The position numbers were made by a program, and so were the translations under genes. Positions 1 to 15,200 of a stretch of DNA of 64,000 nt are shown piece after piece. The DNA is from Rhinopomastus cyanomelas (Eukaryota; Chordata; Aves; Bucerotiformes; Rhinopomastidae): assembly GCA_013400115.1 (NCBI GenBank), contig VXBP01004622.1, forward strand, positions 916,314-980,313, read 5' to 3'. How positions within the stretch are numbered: the stretch's first letter is position 1; each line of letters opens with the position of its first letter. A model generated the notes under the pieces. That model made no database searches. It was given only the letters and a program-made list of their open reading frames with translations, and had not been told where the DNA came from.

Positions 1-45
1 AAATAAATATTTTTTAAAAACCCCCAAAACATGGGGTTTATACAT

Positions 46-356
46 GATTGGGTGTCAGGAGGATGGAGCCAGGCTCTTCTCTATGTCATCTGGTGATAGG
101 ACAAGGGGCAGTGGGTGTGAGCTGGAACATAGGAGGTTCCACATAAATACGAGAATAAACTTCTTCACAGTGAGGGTGACAGAGCTCTGGAAGGGGCTGC
201 TCAGGAGGATTGTGGAGTCTCCTTCTCTGGAGGCATTTAAAACCCACCTGGACATGTTCCTGTGTGACTTGATCTAGGGGATCCTGCTGTGGTGGGGGGA
301 TTGGACTACATGATCTTTCGAGGTCGCTTCCAGTCCCTAATGTTCTGTGTTTCTGT
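46..356 (+). repeat. CR1 LINE 3' tail
   Basis: This is a typical CR1 3' segment: a tract about dropping results from a tied-off ORF2 end, the stretch resembling 'ggattgtggagtctcc', the 'gattggactacatgatc' segment, and a terminal ATTCTGTG-like motif near 340-356. It is 5'-truncated, as most CR1 copies are. Confidence 0.85.
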
Positions 357-3300
357 GAAGGTCTCCCTCATCACACAGTTCCTGAAGAATTTAGTTTCAA
401 CCATTTGAATAATAAGCCCAGCTTGTCTGTGCCTGTGTGAGGCACCAGGCTGAGATGATTAATTACTTAAGGTGTCTACTGTGCTTAACTTTAACCCTGT
501 GAACATTAAAAAGATAAATAAATTTAAAAATAAACTAAAAGTCAACAAGAACCTAAATCCCTAAACCTCCTGAAGAAGTCTTTTCTACCAAACATCCAGT
601 TAATCTAAGGGGATAAACTGTGATGCATTTAAAGCAACCTTTTGGTTTGGCTGGAAAGTTTCCTTCTGGTTTCAACCTACTTGACAGAAATGTGAATGTT
701 AGCTGAAATAATGGTCTTTAAAGTTTAATCTAAGAGGTGACACTTGTGCTGGTCTTTCCTGGAGGCGCCTCTTGCCAGGGAGCCACAGGAAGCCAAACGC
801 CTGTGTTTGGCAGCCACAAACACTTCTGGACTGTTAGTTTGCGTTTAGCTGATGACAAACACCGGATGATGAACTCCAGTGGGGAATGTCTTCAGAAGGT
901 TCACGACATCTCGGTGCTAAACAGACTGGGCATGTCTGGGGCAGAAAGTTTTATTTCCTCTGAACTTCTAACAAGGTCTTGATGCACACTTTAATTTTAG
1001 GGGAGGTAGTGTACCCTCTGTTCTTCTGACTTATGAAACTGCAGACATCAAAGCAGTCAGCAGGTTTAATTAAATGCTTAATTATATATTAGACTGGTAA
1101 GGTATGCATTGGGGAACTAAAAGCATGATTTTCAAAACTAGTTGAGTGCCAGTGAAGAGAGTAACATTCATATCACTGCAATGTGCCATACTTTTCACGA
1201 GATCATTCATAAAGAAAGTGGTCTGTGTTTGACTTTTGGGTTTAGTGGCATTTCTTCAGTAAAATAGGTTCTAGTCATTTCTAGCTCTCAAGTCTGCTGC
1301 ACGTAGCACCTTCCGTGGCTGGAACAGGGTCTGCTCAAAGGGTGCTTTGTACAGACATGTCTCTGCATGAGTGAGGAAACACACTGTACAGCACACACAG
1401 GAGTAGTAAGAGACACACAAACCTAACAGTTTGGTGTTTTACTGAAAAGCTTTACCTGGATCCTCCTTTGCCTGGCTACTCCAGTTTTTATCTATTGAAA
1501 AAAGCTGCATAGACTCCCATAGCCAAGCAAGTATAAGAAATGCATAACTCTTCCTGAAAATATGGTAAAACCAGCATCAATTCATCATCTGGGATACTTT
1601 TTTTTTACTCTTTATAGCTAAACTATCAAGATTCTCAGACACAGTTTGCTCTTGCCCTGTTCTGACTCATTCAGTTGGAAAGGAAGAACTGAGAGTGCTC
1701 AGAACTCTTCCCTCCCTCTTGCGTTAACTTCCTTTTGTAAAGTACATTTCATTATGTGTTTTCTAGGTTGCTCTTTGTAACTTCCCTGCCTGTTTGTATT
1801 TCTTGCTACAAATTACTTTCATAAGCAGCCTTCATTAACATGGTTTACACCCTCTTCTAGGATAATTAAACTATTATTAAATAAAACAGGCCTTTGTTAT
1901 TTAAGGTCCCTTGTCAATTTTCAAAATAAATGTCTGGGAATCATCCAACTGCAATTACGCACTACCTACCAAAATTCTCTTTGTAGATTTAATTAAAATA
2001 CATTATCCAGTGTGATTTCACCTCCTATTTTCAGTTCCTGTAAGCACTGGTTAAGGGGTGGGGGGGAAGTATCTTAGAAAAGCAATTGCTCCTTTTTGTG
2101 GACTTAAATAGGTACAATAAATACCTTTGTTTTATACTAGACCTCTGTAATCTCTACAGTTTCTTTTCAAAATAAGATCCACGGGGAAAGTTGAAAAAGG
2201 ATATCACTGAGAATTGCTCTTACTACAGATAAGAAATGGTAGGAGAAGGGAAGTCACACGTAGTGAATGCCCTTGAGCAATGACAAAGGAGATAGAGGAG
2301 TGGTGTGAACATGTAAGCTTTTCCACAATAGCTGAGCAGCTGACAAATGCCGTAAGAAATAAGAATCAGAGAGGTACAGAACATCTCTAGGGTGATTAGG
2401 TGCATTTATTAATAAATGAGACTGACATACTAGCTAAGGGGGAAAAAATGAAAGCATCAGTAATGGAGTATATTTTTGGCAGGCATTTAACACTGGGAAA
2501 TTGTCTCTTGATTAAAATTTGGTTGGGTTTTTTTTTCCTAAAAAATAAAGATTTTCTTCAATCTTAGAAGTTTTTCAGCCAGTCCAGGTAATTCATACTT
2601 GAGGATCAAAATCAGAGAGACTGTTTAACCTGCTCTATTAGACTTATTATTACTGATTTTGCTGTATTTTCTGCTCAGGTGTTCAGTGAAATCAGCATCT
2701 AGTCTTTTCAAGAATTCTAAGAAAATAGAACTGATACTTGGGTAATTCCATGAGACGTTTAATCAGGAAAGAGCATCACACCACAGAGAACCTGCACAGG
2801 CAAAACCAGAAACTATGCTCTGATTCAGAGGAGGCTGTAGAGAAATCATGTCAGGCTTTGAGTATCTCTTCACTGCAGATTTCTGACGAGAGACATTTCA
2901 GCAATAGTCACCTTGCAAGCCTGTGTTAGGTCACCACCTTATTGCAGCATTCCATGCAGGTATTTCATGCAGTTCCAAGTAACAGTCCAAAGGTTAACTC
3001 CTTGTATTAATACATTTCCTCAGCAATTTCCAGCATGCAGTAATTGTTCTGCTGGCTGCTGTGTTAATAAGGCATCCCCAGTAATTCTGAGGAAGCAAAA
3101 TTAATTACAGCAGATATTTTCAAACTAAAACTTCCTTTATTCTTCTTCTAAGAGCAGGGAAGTTTTTCTGTTCCATGGAGAAATCCTGAGATATTCACAG
3201 GAAGTTTGACTAAAATACCAAAACCATCGAGCTGGAGTTAGTCAGTACAACTCCCATCTGAGATGATGTTTCTGTTTCAGTCACTATTGCAGAGACAGCA

Positions 3301-3649
3301 ATTGCAGGTGTCACACTAGTTTCAAAAATTGATTCTCCATAGAGCAGCCAGTAGATTTTTGAAAAGCCGAACCCGGCGTGTAACTGTGATCTGTGGAGCT
3401 GTGAAGTTCTGATAATGTACCTTGAAAAGAATTTAATTATGGCCTGAGATATTTTCACTGACCAGAAAGCTGAATCCCTTTTAAACACTTTTAATGTAAT
3501 TGTTTTACTCTTGTAACTGCGCAAACCACCACCACAGAGGTTTAGATGCGCCTGGCTTAGCTTATAATCATTAGAGAGTGAAGCCAGTTACATAAACCTG
3601 CACAAAACCACAGTTCAAATATTGATGGAAGGCACCTGAAATGGAAACG

Positions 3650-4276
3650 GGAGTGTTTTTAAATAAATGTTATGCCCAGGTGGCCAAGAAGGTCAATAGC
3701 ATCCAGGCCTGGATCAGGAAGAGTGTAACCAGCAGGAGTAGGGTGGTGATGGTGCTGTTGTATTCTGTACTCATGAGACCACACCTTGAGTACTGGGTCC
3801 AGTTTTGGATGCCACAGGATCAGAAGGACAATGAGGTGCTGGAGTGGGGCCAGAGAAGGGCAATGAGGCTGGGGAGGGGGCTGGAAAACAGGCTCTGTTA
3901 AAAGCGGCTGAGAGAACGGGGGTTACTTAGTCTACAGAAGAGGAGACGTCCTTGCTCTCTACAGCTACTTAAAAGGAGGTTGTAGTGAGTCTGCTGCTGG
4001 TCTCTTCCCCCAAATTACTAATAATAGAACTAGGGGAAATGGCCTCAAGTTGCGTCAGGGGAGGTTTAGATTGTATCTCAGGAAGAAGTTCTTTACTGAG
4101 GGAGTGGTTGGGTACTGGACCAGGCTGCCCAGGCAGGCGGTGGAGTCACCATACCTGGAGGTGTTTAAAAACCGAGTAGCTAGAGACTTGAGGCCATGGT
4201 CTTGGGGATTAGGGAGATGTTGTGATGATCCTGGAGGTCCTTTCCAGCCAGGACAATTCTATGATCCTATGATCAA
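3650..4276 (+). repeat. CR1 LINE 3' fragment, longer copy
   Basis: A 5'-truncated CR1 carrying the degraded end of the reverse-transcriptase reading frame. Hallmarks are the segment meaning 'CACCTTGAGTACTGGGT' near 3,782, the 'ggctgcccaggcaggcgg' stretch near 4,121, and a terminal CTATGATCCTATGATC near 4,259-4,275. The frame is interrupted by stops. Confidence 0.9.
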
Positions 4277-7200
4277 ATAAAATAGACAATCACTCTCATT
4301 TCTAGGCTCAATAATTTATTTAGGTTTTTTTTTCTTTCCCTTTTTTACATTTTGCAATTTGTTACAGAAGAAGAAACACTTGCTAATGGAAGTGACATTT
4401 CTTAACCCATTTTCCGAGGTAATGGAAAAAGTTAAGCAGAGTCCCTAGGATGCACATTTATGACTAAGCTGCCAATATGAAAGAATTTTAAGCAAGTATA
4501 CTCCCTATTTCATCCTGGTATGAATTACATTTTCGTACTCTCCTCCTACAGGAAGACTCAGTTGTAGCATCTAATTTTCTTCATCCTGAAGTCTCTATCT
4601 TTGCTCTTGCTACTTATCTATCCGCAGCCAAGTCAAACAGACTCTAGCTACTGAAGCCAAAGCCACACAAGTGGATTCAGTGCCAAGGTTGCTTTTTCCT
4701 CCTGGCAGCCTACTCGCTTTCCTCCTGTCCCAAAAGGAAACAAAAGACTCCCAGTTTTCTGAAAACCAGATTCTCTGCATGACGGTGCATTGCTTTGCCA
4801 CTAAACGGGCCACAGTGGGTGTTGTTATAGGAAACAAAATCCAGTAACTAACAAGGTACTACAAAGAATTATAAATGAACTCGATAAAAATGTTCCTAAT
4901 GTTTTTCTCCAATGGTATATTAACTAGAATCCTACTTTCCTTCCACAAAAAATATATTTTTTTTTATAAATACATTTTAATACAGACAATTCTGAGTCTA
5001 TGCAAAAAAGTCAATGTCACATTCAAACGGGATTCCTCAGTGTAGCAGTAATACACAAGCAGACATCACAGCAGGCGTTAACACAGTGAAATTCTAGGGA
5101 GGCAGTGAACTACTGTGAACAGAGACACAAACACACCATTTCACCCGCTTAGTCAGACCATCCTGGGATTTAGAGCTGCAGCCTGAGGCCTAGAGCATCG
5201 CACTCTTCAATAAATATTTCAATGCTGAGAAACTTACATGAACTGCCAATGAGATTTAGTATCTGATTAATATCAAAATATTTGTATAAATGTAGCTAGT
5301 GCTAATGCTGGGGCTACAGAAAAGAGCTGCTAACAGAAGCTACTGGCTGTCTCGAACTCAAGACAAAAAGTATTCATGCTCACCATGGCCTTAGAGCTCT
5401 TGGTTCCAGTGAGCTGATATTAACCCTCTCAGTCCTTGTCCATCTCCCTCATTTCATCCCCAAGATAACAACTTCTACTCCAGTCTGTGTGTGAGTCAGC
5501 CCACCTACCTCTTGCACATCACAGAGAGCTCTAGCTGCTCTCACCATCCCCCCTGCCCCATAAGGGACAGTAATAATCTCTACAGCTTCATTCCTAACCA
5601 GATCTAATTAAATTTGAGCTGTTAAAAATATTTTTCCAGGTTATGAATAATTAATAGAACACTTTTATAATCCTTATGAAACATGAGAGCTGGATAGTAG
5701 CAACTTCTTACCTTAAATAGCCCACAAATAATTTTGAATAAGGGTGCCCTTTCATTTCTGTCATCAAGATTGGAATTCAATTTCTATGGGTCAACACACA
5801 GCACTATTTCTCAATAAACTTTAATAGTCTGTTTGTTCAGAACAAGGGAATTTGGAATTGGATGACCTGCGACAATTCACATGCAGCCAGCTACCGCTTT
5901 GACACCCTGCCCAATTTTTTGAGATAAAACTCAAATTGAGGACAGAGCTGGAAAACAGAACTATCTTACTGCCCTGCTCAAAAACAAGATGCAGAGAGCA
6001 AGAACTAAACCCCAACACCTTGCTTTCAAACCTGAAGAGACTTTCTACATTTTAAAATAAATAAATAAATTCTCCTGACTCCGGGAGAGGGGATCATTCA
6101 GCTATTTCACAAATGTCACCACATGAAGGATAGAGTCGCTGAAACAATTCTGGCTTCTGTTGCTGATCTGAGAACAAAGCTTTGAGAATTTAAACCATAA
6201 TTATACTTGGTGGGATAAGTTTTAAAATAAATCATTCCCTTTCTGCCACCAAATTCTGTGAGTTATTAGAGCACACAGCGTGGCAGTTAACCACCAGTGT
6301 ATCACTGTGGCTTTTCTTTAAAAATTCTGACATTTAAAGGAATCCGAGACTGAGAAACTGAAAGAATGTGCTGAGTTATAATTTCCTCGTCTCACAGAAC
6401 GATGATGTCACTTGTAGTGCTCACACAGACTTAGTTTCTTTTCCCAAGATTAATTCACTCTGTAAAGCACTCATATAATCTGGTTTTACAACAGGAAACA
6501 GCCTGTCATTATTAGCAGATAATCTTGGTTAGCTCTTAGATGTTTTCTTTCACTTTCAGAAAGCCAGATCCTGTGCTTCCAGACGGGCTTGTTAAAACAG
6601 AGCTGGAGCTCTAATTAAAACATTACCTTTTTTTAATGAAACTATATTAAAACGACAAGAATTATTTTTCCATTGGTGATTTTTAAGATGAACTTCCAAA
6701 CTAACCTCAATATAGATCAGCATGGAAATACAATGTAATACCTAGAGTCAGGGAGACCCGCAAATTCTTCTGTGAACTGAGTTGTTAAGATTTTATTTTC
6801 AACTGGTTCTTAATAAGAATCAGGTGCAAATTTAAGGAGAAAAAAAAAAATGTGGGCTTCATTTTACAACTGACCTAAGAGCTCCTGGCTCCCTTTCAGA
6901 TCAAAGGTGAGGTTGTTCAGTGCTGTACAAAGTGTGGACTTTAACATCACATTTTTAATGCAAAACAAGAACAGGAGTGGAATCAGAACAGCAACTGCAC
7001 TGTATCTCGGTTTGAGATGCTTGACAGTTGATTCTGGGCAAGCACCATTGCTAAAAGTCCTTTAAAAATCATATGCAGCATAGAGATTATTATGAACAGC
7101 AGGTGAGAGTTGGAAGATACTTCCAAAAAAACCTCTACAGTGTGCGAGTTCTAACACACACATCCTTTTCTGTCTTCAAAAAGGCGGGGTTTCTCCCTCA

Positions 7201-8159
7201 AGAGTCGGAACAAGATTCACGAATACTTCAAGTTGCAAAATGACTTTGAACATATCGAGAGTTTAACAGCCCTGATGCAGAAAAAAAAAGGAGGATGGGG
7301 TGGTAGAGAAAAGCCTAGACTTTTTGAAACTGTTTTTGCCTTCAGTAATTATTGTGCTATAAATCGTCATGAGCTCAAAGGCTCGTACAAACAATGAGGA
7401 AATTCCTTGTAACTCTCCAACAGCTAAGTCAGCCATAGGGTAATTGTATGGTGTCATACACTACAGACAAAGAACAGTGATAAACACAAGTCTCACTGTG
7501 ATAATAATTACTACAAGACACGAGCTGTGTAAAATCAGTGAACTTTACGTACTTTCCCAGCTATCGATAAAAAATTCTGTGCTGTAACCTAAACTCACAG
7601 CATTTTCTTTAGAAAACAGAATCCTCTTCTGGCAGTACAGAAAGCCAAGCCAAGTACAAATGGCAACACATTTAATAGTGATCACAACTCCAGCAAGAGC
7701 ACAAACACCTCCCTGCTCGTAGGCAGACGGCTGCTTTTGGAACCATTTGCAGTTCTGTTTTACTTGGGCTGTTGCTAGAAAGATCTCACTCACGACTGGA
7801 AATGGTATTTTATAAAAATTATTACAGTCACACCTATCTGAGGCTAACATATAATGTTCCACTTAAACTCACAGAATTAGACATGGAAACATCAAGTATT
7901 TATAGAAATATCTACAAACTGCAACTGCCTTTAGGTTGGGTTTTTGTTTAAGTAGCAGTGAACTGACCTTCAGAGTAAGGGTTTCATGACAACCAGCTTC
8001 CCCACACAGCCTTCTCAGACTTTGTTTTGCATCCACTGGTTTACTTTTTTGATGTGGCTGCTCCTCTGCACTTCTACCTTTCTAAGAAGCACATGCTGAG
8101 AAATTGGGCAAAACTGGTCTTAAAACATCTTAAAGCCTGAAAAGAGAGCTCTTGCTAAT

Positions 8160-8165
8160 TTTATT
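8160..8165 (-). promoter_or_regulatory. UNC119: candidate UNC119 polyadenylation signal
   Basis: TTTATT on the plus strand reads AATAAA on the minus strand, about 1.06 kb after the UNC119 stop. It is the nearest canonical hexamer I noticed downstream of the stop. Other hexamers lie further left, for example near 4,315-4,320, so a much longer 3' UTR is possible. Confidence 0.35.
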
Positions 8166-9226
8166 AGCAGTGCCTTAAAGTCCTATAGTGTTCAACTTAA
8201 CGGTTCACCAGTATCAATATTCGATGTGAAAAACTTTTAACAAAGGGAAAATGCTGTCGTAACTTTCTTCAAACTCTGACAGATAGAAAACTGGAAATTC
8301 CACACTCTCCAGCTGTCCTAGATAGTGTGAAAGTGTGCTCTAGCAAGCAATGCTGAAGCCCTTACCCTAGTATTGAGCAGCGATGAAAGAAAACGGATGC
8401 GGAAAACACATAGCATGAATAGGCTGAATGTTAGCTATGTAAAAACATTAAATAAAGTTAAAATCCTTCATTTCTTCCTGATCGTTCTGCAATTAGTTTG
8501 CAGAAATGAATGGAAAATGCTTATGGAGGTTTGTAGGCGCTCAATGCTGTTTTGCCTTCGTCTGAAATGTAAGAGGACATTAAAAGTACGCAATTAAAAG
8601 CTCTGCCATTGAACTGTCTTCGTTGCGTGTTTCAGTGTTTCCAAGATTAAACAGAATATTTTATAGGAAGAACAAACCTAAAGGATAAATTACTTCTTTA
8701 GAGAAGTAATCTACAGATGAGACTTGCTTTTGTGAGATGTTACGCTCAACATTTTCACCTGGGTGTAGGAGTTAAATTCGCCATGCCTTTGAAGTGTTCA
8801 CAAAGAGAAACAAATAAACCACTACATTTGCATCCATCCCCTGCTGTGGTTTCTCAGATTACATTCTGTGAGAAAAGCAATCACATCCCAAGAGATACTC
8901 AAGGGCAAGAACCCAAATCTGCAGAATTAGGGCAAAATCCCACAAGGCCATTTTCAAAGTAGACACTTAAAGAACTTAGGGAAGTGGTACCCAAAGACCA
9001 TTATCATTGTAGAACTACTGAAAGTTCTGAAGAACTGGGTCTGCTTCAAAGCTCAGAAATGACGAGGCCGGCAAATTTAGTCATGAAACTCCTACTGTGG
9101 CAGAGTCCTTGGTTTGTGGATCCTTGTCCAGTTGACATTGTAGGCAACGGAACTGAAGGGGTTGGTATCCCTGATGACTTGGGTAGGAAAGGGAAGGCCA
9201 GCGCAGGATGGCTGTCCATCCTGTGC

Positions 9227-12200
9227 TCAAGGTCCTCCACTGTATGAATAATCTGCCTTGTTGTGCATCACGAGCTTGTTGTCTACAAAGTAGAAACTGT
9301 CCGACTGTGTCTCATATGGGTGAAGGATCATCTCTCGAACTGCAGGGCAAAAAAAGAAAAATAAAAAATTAATTGTCTTCCACAGAAACCCTGCTGAGAT
9401 TAGAACACCCTGCCCTGGGCCTGAGCTATGTTGGATAGTGTTGCTCAGGCAGCAAAATCTGACATGAAAAACCAGAACAAGAACTACCCGAATCATTCAT
9501 TAACAGTATCTTTTAGAGAACTCAGACATAATCCAAACACAGTATGGCACCATACAAAGTGTAAGCGCTCTTCTAAGCTCAAAACAGTATCACACTACAG
9601 TTTTGGGGGTGGTTATGTGATAAAAAAAGTGATAAAACAGCAAACTCAACACTAATGTGTTCTGCTGTGACAGCAGTAAGTAAGCAGCAGTATATCACTG
9701 TGTTCTCCACAGGCTGCAATATTAGCTGTAACATACACAATTGGGGTTGTAAAGAAAAAAAGGTCACACAGACTTCATCCTAATGCCATTGTATCTTGGG
9801 GAAGACAGAGAGAAAATAAGTTATCTTCAACCTAAAATCTCTCAAGCACATCACACATTAGAGTAGAACCCTGGTGAGGCTGCACCTTGAGTACTGGGTG
9901 TACAGTGTTGGGCACTGCAGTACAGGAAGGACATCCAGGTGCTGGACAGGGGGCAGAGAAGGGCAGCTGAGCTGGTTAGGGGTCTGGAGAACAGGTCTGA
10001 TGGGGAGAGGCTGAAGGAGCTGGAGCTGTTCAGCTTGGAAAAGAGGAAGCTGAGGGGAGACCTTGCTGCTCTCTACAACTACCTCCAGGGAGGTTGGAGT
10101 GACATGGGTGTTGGCATCTTCTCCCTAGGGACTAGCAATAGGCCAAGAGGAAATGGGGTCAGGCTGTGCCATGGGAGGTTCAGACTGGATCTTATGAAGA
10201 ACTTCTTCCCAGAAAGAGTGGGGAGGCCTTGCAACAGGCTGCCCAGGGAGCAGGAAGAGGCACACTAGAGTGGTTCAACAATTGGGCAGACAGAGTGTTT
10301 CAGGAGGTGGGTTAGTGGTTGGGGGTTGTAGGATGGACAGTTGGACTTGGTGATCTTGAAGGTCTTTTCTAACCTTGATAATTCCATGATTCTATGATTT
10401 AAAGTCAGCAATTTATTGGATGTCTTTTTAATTCTGTTTTTGTTTTTTTAATCTTCTTAATTATTTCAATATAAATAATTTTAAATATATAACTTTAAAT
10501 AATTGTAAAGCTTTTAAAAATATATAGGGGTTTTTTCTCCCTGACATTAAAGCTTCACATTTATGAGTTAACAAAACAGAACAGCAGCTGTCTGGTGGTG
10601 ACATGAAAACAACAGGTTAACTGCCTTAACAGAGGTACTGAACGACCTGGAGGTCATTCTACTTCTATACATTGTTCAGACAGCTTTTAAGACAGGGCTT
10701 CATCAAAACACTAAGCATGAATCCCATAATTGAAGAGAGCTTACTGAGATCCTCAGAGAGCTGCGGGAACTCATAGATGTGCTCACAAGTGTTTTTGCTG
10801 CTGGGGATGCAGAACCCAAATTCAAAATCGAAACTCTTAAGCAATTGATCACGGAAGTAGTGCCTCTCGATCATGCGGAAGTTATTAATGGGTTTGTCTC
10901 CTACTGTGAACTCCACCCTGGAAAAGCAGGATAAGATCGAAATGAGCTTTCAGCGTTACGCAAGATTTGCAACCACTCATGAAAGGCAGAAGAGAGATCT
11001 TCCAAATAAAAAGCCAACCTGTGCACATTATCACCTCTTGTTCTTAAAACATGTTAGTGGGGCACAACAGAGCTTTACAAATCACACTTTACACTATATT
11101 TTGATTATTTTTACTAAAGATAAAAAGGCATGCAAGACTATTTTACAATCTTAAACTCATCTTCAGTGAAGATCCTTCCAACGATCCTGCATAGGGACTT
11201 CATGGATCACTCACTCAATGTTCCTTATTTCATTGGATTTTCATGCAATAAGTTATTTTAATTCTTCTGGTGGGTATTAAAAGAGTCAGATCTACATAAA
11301 ATAGTCTGCTTTCCTTATTTTGCCCCTTTTAGTCTTAATCTCTACAACCCCCCCATCTATTCCTCAGGTAAATAATCTGAAAGGATGGAGAAAGTGAGAC
11401 ATCCAGCAAAGATGTCTGGAGATCCTCATAGTTACAAAAGATCCCCAAATATCTGACAGGATCAACAAGCAAAAGCCATTTTCTCTAGGATTGCAGTTGT
11501 TTTCCTGTATTAGCCCAGGAGGAGCTACTTACGTGGCTCCCACTTGCCGAAGTCTAAGAAAAGCTGGGGTAAACTGGTAGCGTACAAACCGTCCAGCATT
11601 CGGGTCAATGTCCTTCTTGTCATTGTGTTCACGTTCTGGAAAAGCACAAAGTAAAGCTCCATTACAGTCCTCTGAGAAACAGAAACGCTGAAAACACTCG
11701 CAATCATATGTTATCAAGTCAGGAAGCTGTGCTGAGAAAGGCAAATTATTTGCTTTCCCCCTTCCTACCGTCTCTAAGGCACCCAGGGCTGGTCACTCAG
11801 CAACCGAGTACCGCAAGAGAGCCCTTTGGTTTAGCATATGTTCCACCTGAAGTGACTTTCTGCTCCTGCCTTGGACTCAGGATGGCAGCAAGGCTCTGAA
11901 CAAGTCATTCAACCCGAGCACATGTCATTCGCTATCTATAAGCTAGAGAAACTTCCTCTCACCAGCAGGGAGATGGGCAAGATAAGCACTTGATCCAGAA
12001 AAGAACAGTTGCCCTGGATTTTTATTACCACTGGCAACAGGTAACACTTTGAGTGTACCAGTACTTCGAGTAACACATAAAAACTATGAAATAAAAATAG
12101 AAAAGCAAGTTTTCAGTTTGTCTAATTAGCACAACTGACAAAGCTTTTCCCTTTGGAAAGCACCATGACTCCTGAGTGAAAAGCTGTTAGACTGATGGTT

Positions 12201-15200
12201 GAACTATGTACAGGGGGACTCTAGCTGATGAACAGCCAAGAAAACAAACACACAGTGATCTCCTCCTCCTCTGCTTCTCTTTCACAACATCCATCTGTCC
12301 TTTCTCATCACAGATGGCAATCAAAAGAATACGGGAGCAAAGAGTTCCCTTTGTTGGTACAAAGGGACACCTGAATATTCATAGCATCATAGAACGGTCT
12401 GGGTTGGAAGGGATCTTAAAGATCATCCAGTTCCAATCCCCCTGCCATGAGCAGTGATACCTCCCATTAGACCAGGTTGTTCAAGACTCCCCATATCTGC
12501 TGCTGGCCGGGACTTCAGCCCTCCTACCCTTGCAAGCATCTATTTTGGGGAAATGCATTGAGTAAAAGCAATGGGAGAACATAAAAGGAAGAAGAACACT
12601 TGGTTGTTCTTGAAAAGTGGTTTGTGAGGGCACTCACCTGAAGCTGCTGGTTTGGTGATTTCAAACAGGACTGTGCCAGATTCCATGTCCCGGATTTTGA
12701 ACCTGGTGAAATCTATCTTGTAAACATTTTCCTCCGGGGTGCATAAATAATCTGCAGAGGAAAACAAATTTGAATGAAGGCTGCCCAGAACTACCAGGTA
12801 CTTCTGGCTGTTTCTTGGAGAACACAGCCAGCAGGGAGAGCAAGCCCCCACATATCTCTGCTATTGTTTTTGTTCTCCAATACTACTCTGTTTTTCACCC
12901 AAAACTGATGTTTATGAAGACAATCTCCATTCTGAATGCTCACAGCACCCTGCTAGGGCAGGACAGGGAAAAAGCTTCTCTCCCCCAGCACCTGGAGGTC
13001 ATCACCTTTTTCCAACTCTGTGCCAACAACTTCTGCAGCCATTCCCCCTTGGGGTATCGAGAATAGTCCGCACCTCCATCAAATCCGGGCCTTTGCAGTG
13101 TAAGAGGCTTTGCCTGGTTTAAAAACTGCCCTCTGGCAGAATGGAAGTGCTAAGCAGCTTTGTGAGCACTAAGCTGGCTGCACTTAGTCGGAGTGTCCTC
13201 CCCTGTGCCACCTCCCCTATCTCCAGCCCTTCACAGACCAAGGGTGGCCTCTTCTCTCCACTGATGCTTGTCCCATGCAACGACTTTCCCTCAGCACTGA
13301 AAATGGTGTTGAAGCCTTTCCCTGCTTTAGGGAACACAGTCCTTCCCAGTATCTTTGGGAGTATGTGGCTGTTTGTGGCTTCAGACCTGCTGCGTCCTCA
13401 AACAGCTTCCAGGCTGAGAATCGGCTTCTCTTCGCGAAAGAGCCGCAGCACTTCACTTTCACTGCACCTACAAGTACAATTGAAAGCAGCTCCAATAACT
13501 TATTTTATCCTGACAAATAAATGCTGTGTGTGCACAAGCTGGGTCAGCTTTTGAACAACGCCCATCTCAGCACAGTGCAGGAAACATGTTTTGGAGCTTC
13601 TGTGGTGCAAGTAACACTTTGACATTCTAATTCTAAGCCCTTTCTCAGCTACTAATTCCTGCTGTTAGTCTGAGTTAATCACTTATTTCTGTTTGTCTAA
13701 AATTCAGATCCATCCATCCACCTAAGGTTTATTCATCAACTGTATGAAATCAAGTTACAGTGTACATGGAGATCATCCCTGCCCAGCCTTAACCCCTGCT
13801 CCAGCACTGGTGCAATGAACTAGGTAACTGTGGTATGGGTAGGGGTTACATTTCATGGGCAGCAGGTCGATAAGGAGTTAATAAAAGATTGCTGTGATGT
13901 AGCAGGAGAACTTCCCCTACACCAGGCACTGCAAGCTACCAGACAGCAAGGCCATCAAGCTGGGGTTTGTAATTACAGAATCAGGGCTCTCCATGGCGAG
14001 AGACAAAGCTGGCTGGAGCCAGCGCTGTGGCAGATTGCTCCTGGCGCTGCTGAGCACAAACTACACATCTTGCTTCTGCACATTCCTGGAAGCCTTTTTG
14101 TCTTTGCAAATTTCCTTAACTCAAAGAACTGCCCGAGCGCTCGCTGGTCCCAGAAACAGAGGTGTCAGACATACTCTCTGGGTGGTTTCACTGCTCTCCT
14201 TCACCACCACTGAATGGTGAATGCTCAAAAGAATGGGCTTTGAGAGAGAGGACTGTTTGTACCATCTCCAGCACTTGGCAGGGAGGTTTCCCTTTCCCAA
14301 CCACACAGCACAAAGGAGAACGAACACCAGTACCCACACTGTTGGGAAGAGCAAGATAAAAGGTCAATCTCTTTACTATCACAAGAAAACACAAACCTAC
14401 TGCTACACAAAATAGCCTGAGGCCTGCACAGCATCTTCTTTTTGATCCGCAATAGTAGCCAAGAGATTGGACAGACACTGAAACCAACCCTTTGCCATAA
14501 GCCACACCATTTAGCAATCCTCAGGTAGACATCCTGCAATTACATGATGATTTTAGAGTCCAACACATCAGCCAGCCCCAATTCGTAACCCATCCCACAA
14601 CTTCCCCACTCCAAGCAGCCACATGCAAAACACGAATTGGCGCAAGCAGAAGCAGCTTCCCACAGACCCAGCTTTGCCTGCCTCGGCCCATGGCCATGCT
14701 TGGATCTTCATCCTGCTCTCCACGAAGGCAAGGGGCTGTATTAGAACAGGCCGGCGGTTGCCTGGGAGCCTGGGACACCTTCCCTAGAGCAGTCTGAAGC
14801 TGCATTTGTCTGCAAGTTAATAATTAAGTGTTTTTCCTTCTGCAGAATTCCTGCCCATCCAGCACCATGGCAACAGCTTTATCCCCCTCCTTGGCAGCAG
14901 CGTTGCTGCAGTAACAGTGTCCATGACTCATCTGGAGGAGAGAAGAGCCAAGCAAAGCCACCAAAGAGGAGTAAACCCCGGGCAGAATACCCACCAAGCC
15001 CCAGTTCATTGAGATTTGCACTCCTGCACTGTATTGTCCAATTCTTTTTGCACTAAAAAAATCATTTAAACCTTTAAAAAAATTTTTAAAACAATCAAGA
15101 CTCCAGTATCTAACTGGATGACATCTGGGAAAACTAGCTGCCAGAATATACTGAAATCCAATGCTTTTTCCTCCTCTGGCAGTGCCCAGTCTTTTAGCAA

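Larger units (their letters stand above)
1..9226. other. AT-rich gene-free flank downstream of UNC119
   Basis: No reading frame here looks like a recognisable protein and I see no exon with flanking splice sites. The sequence is AT-rich and contains two CR1 tails, listed separately. The part nearest 9,226 must hold the UNC119 3' UTR because the UNC119 stop codon is at 9227-9229, but the end of that transcript is not certain. In mammals FOXN1 is the next gene on this side. I see no forkhead exon, so if it is present it lies beyond the left edge. Confidence 0.6.
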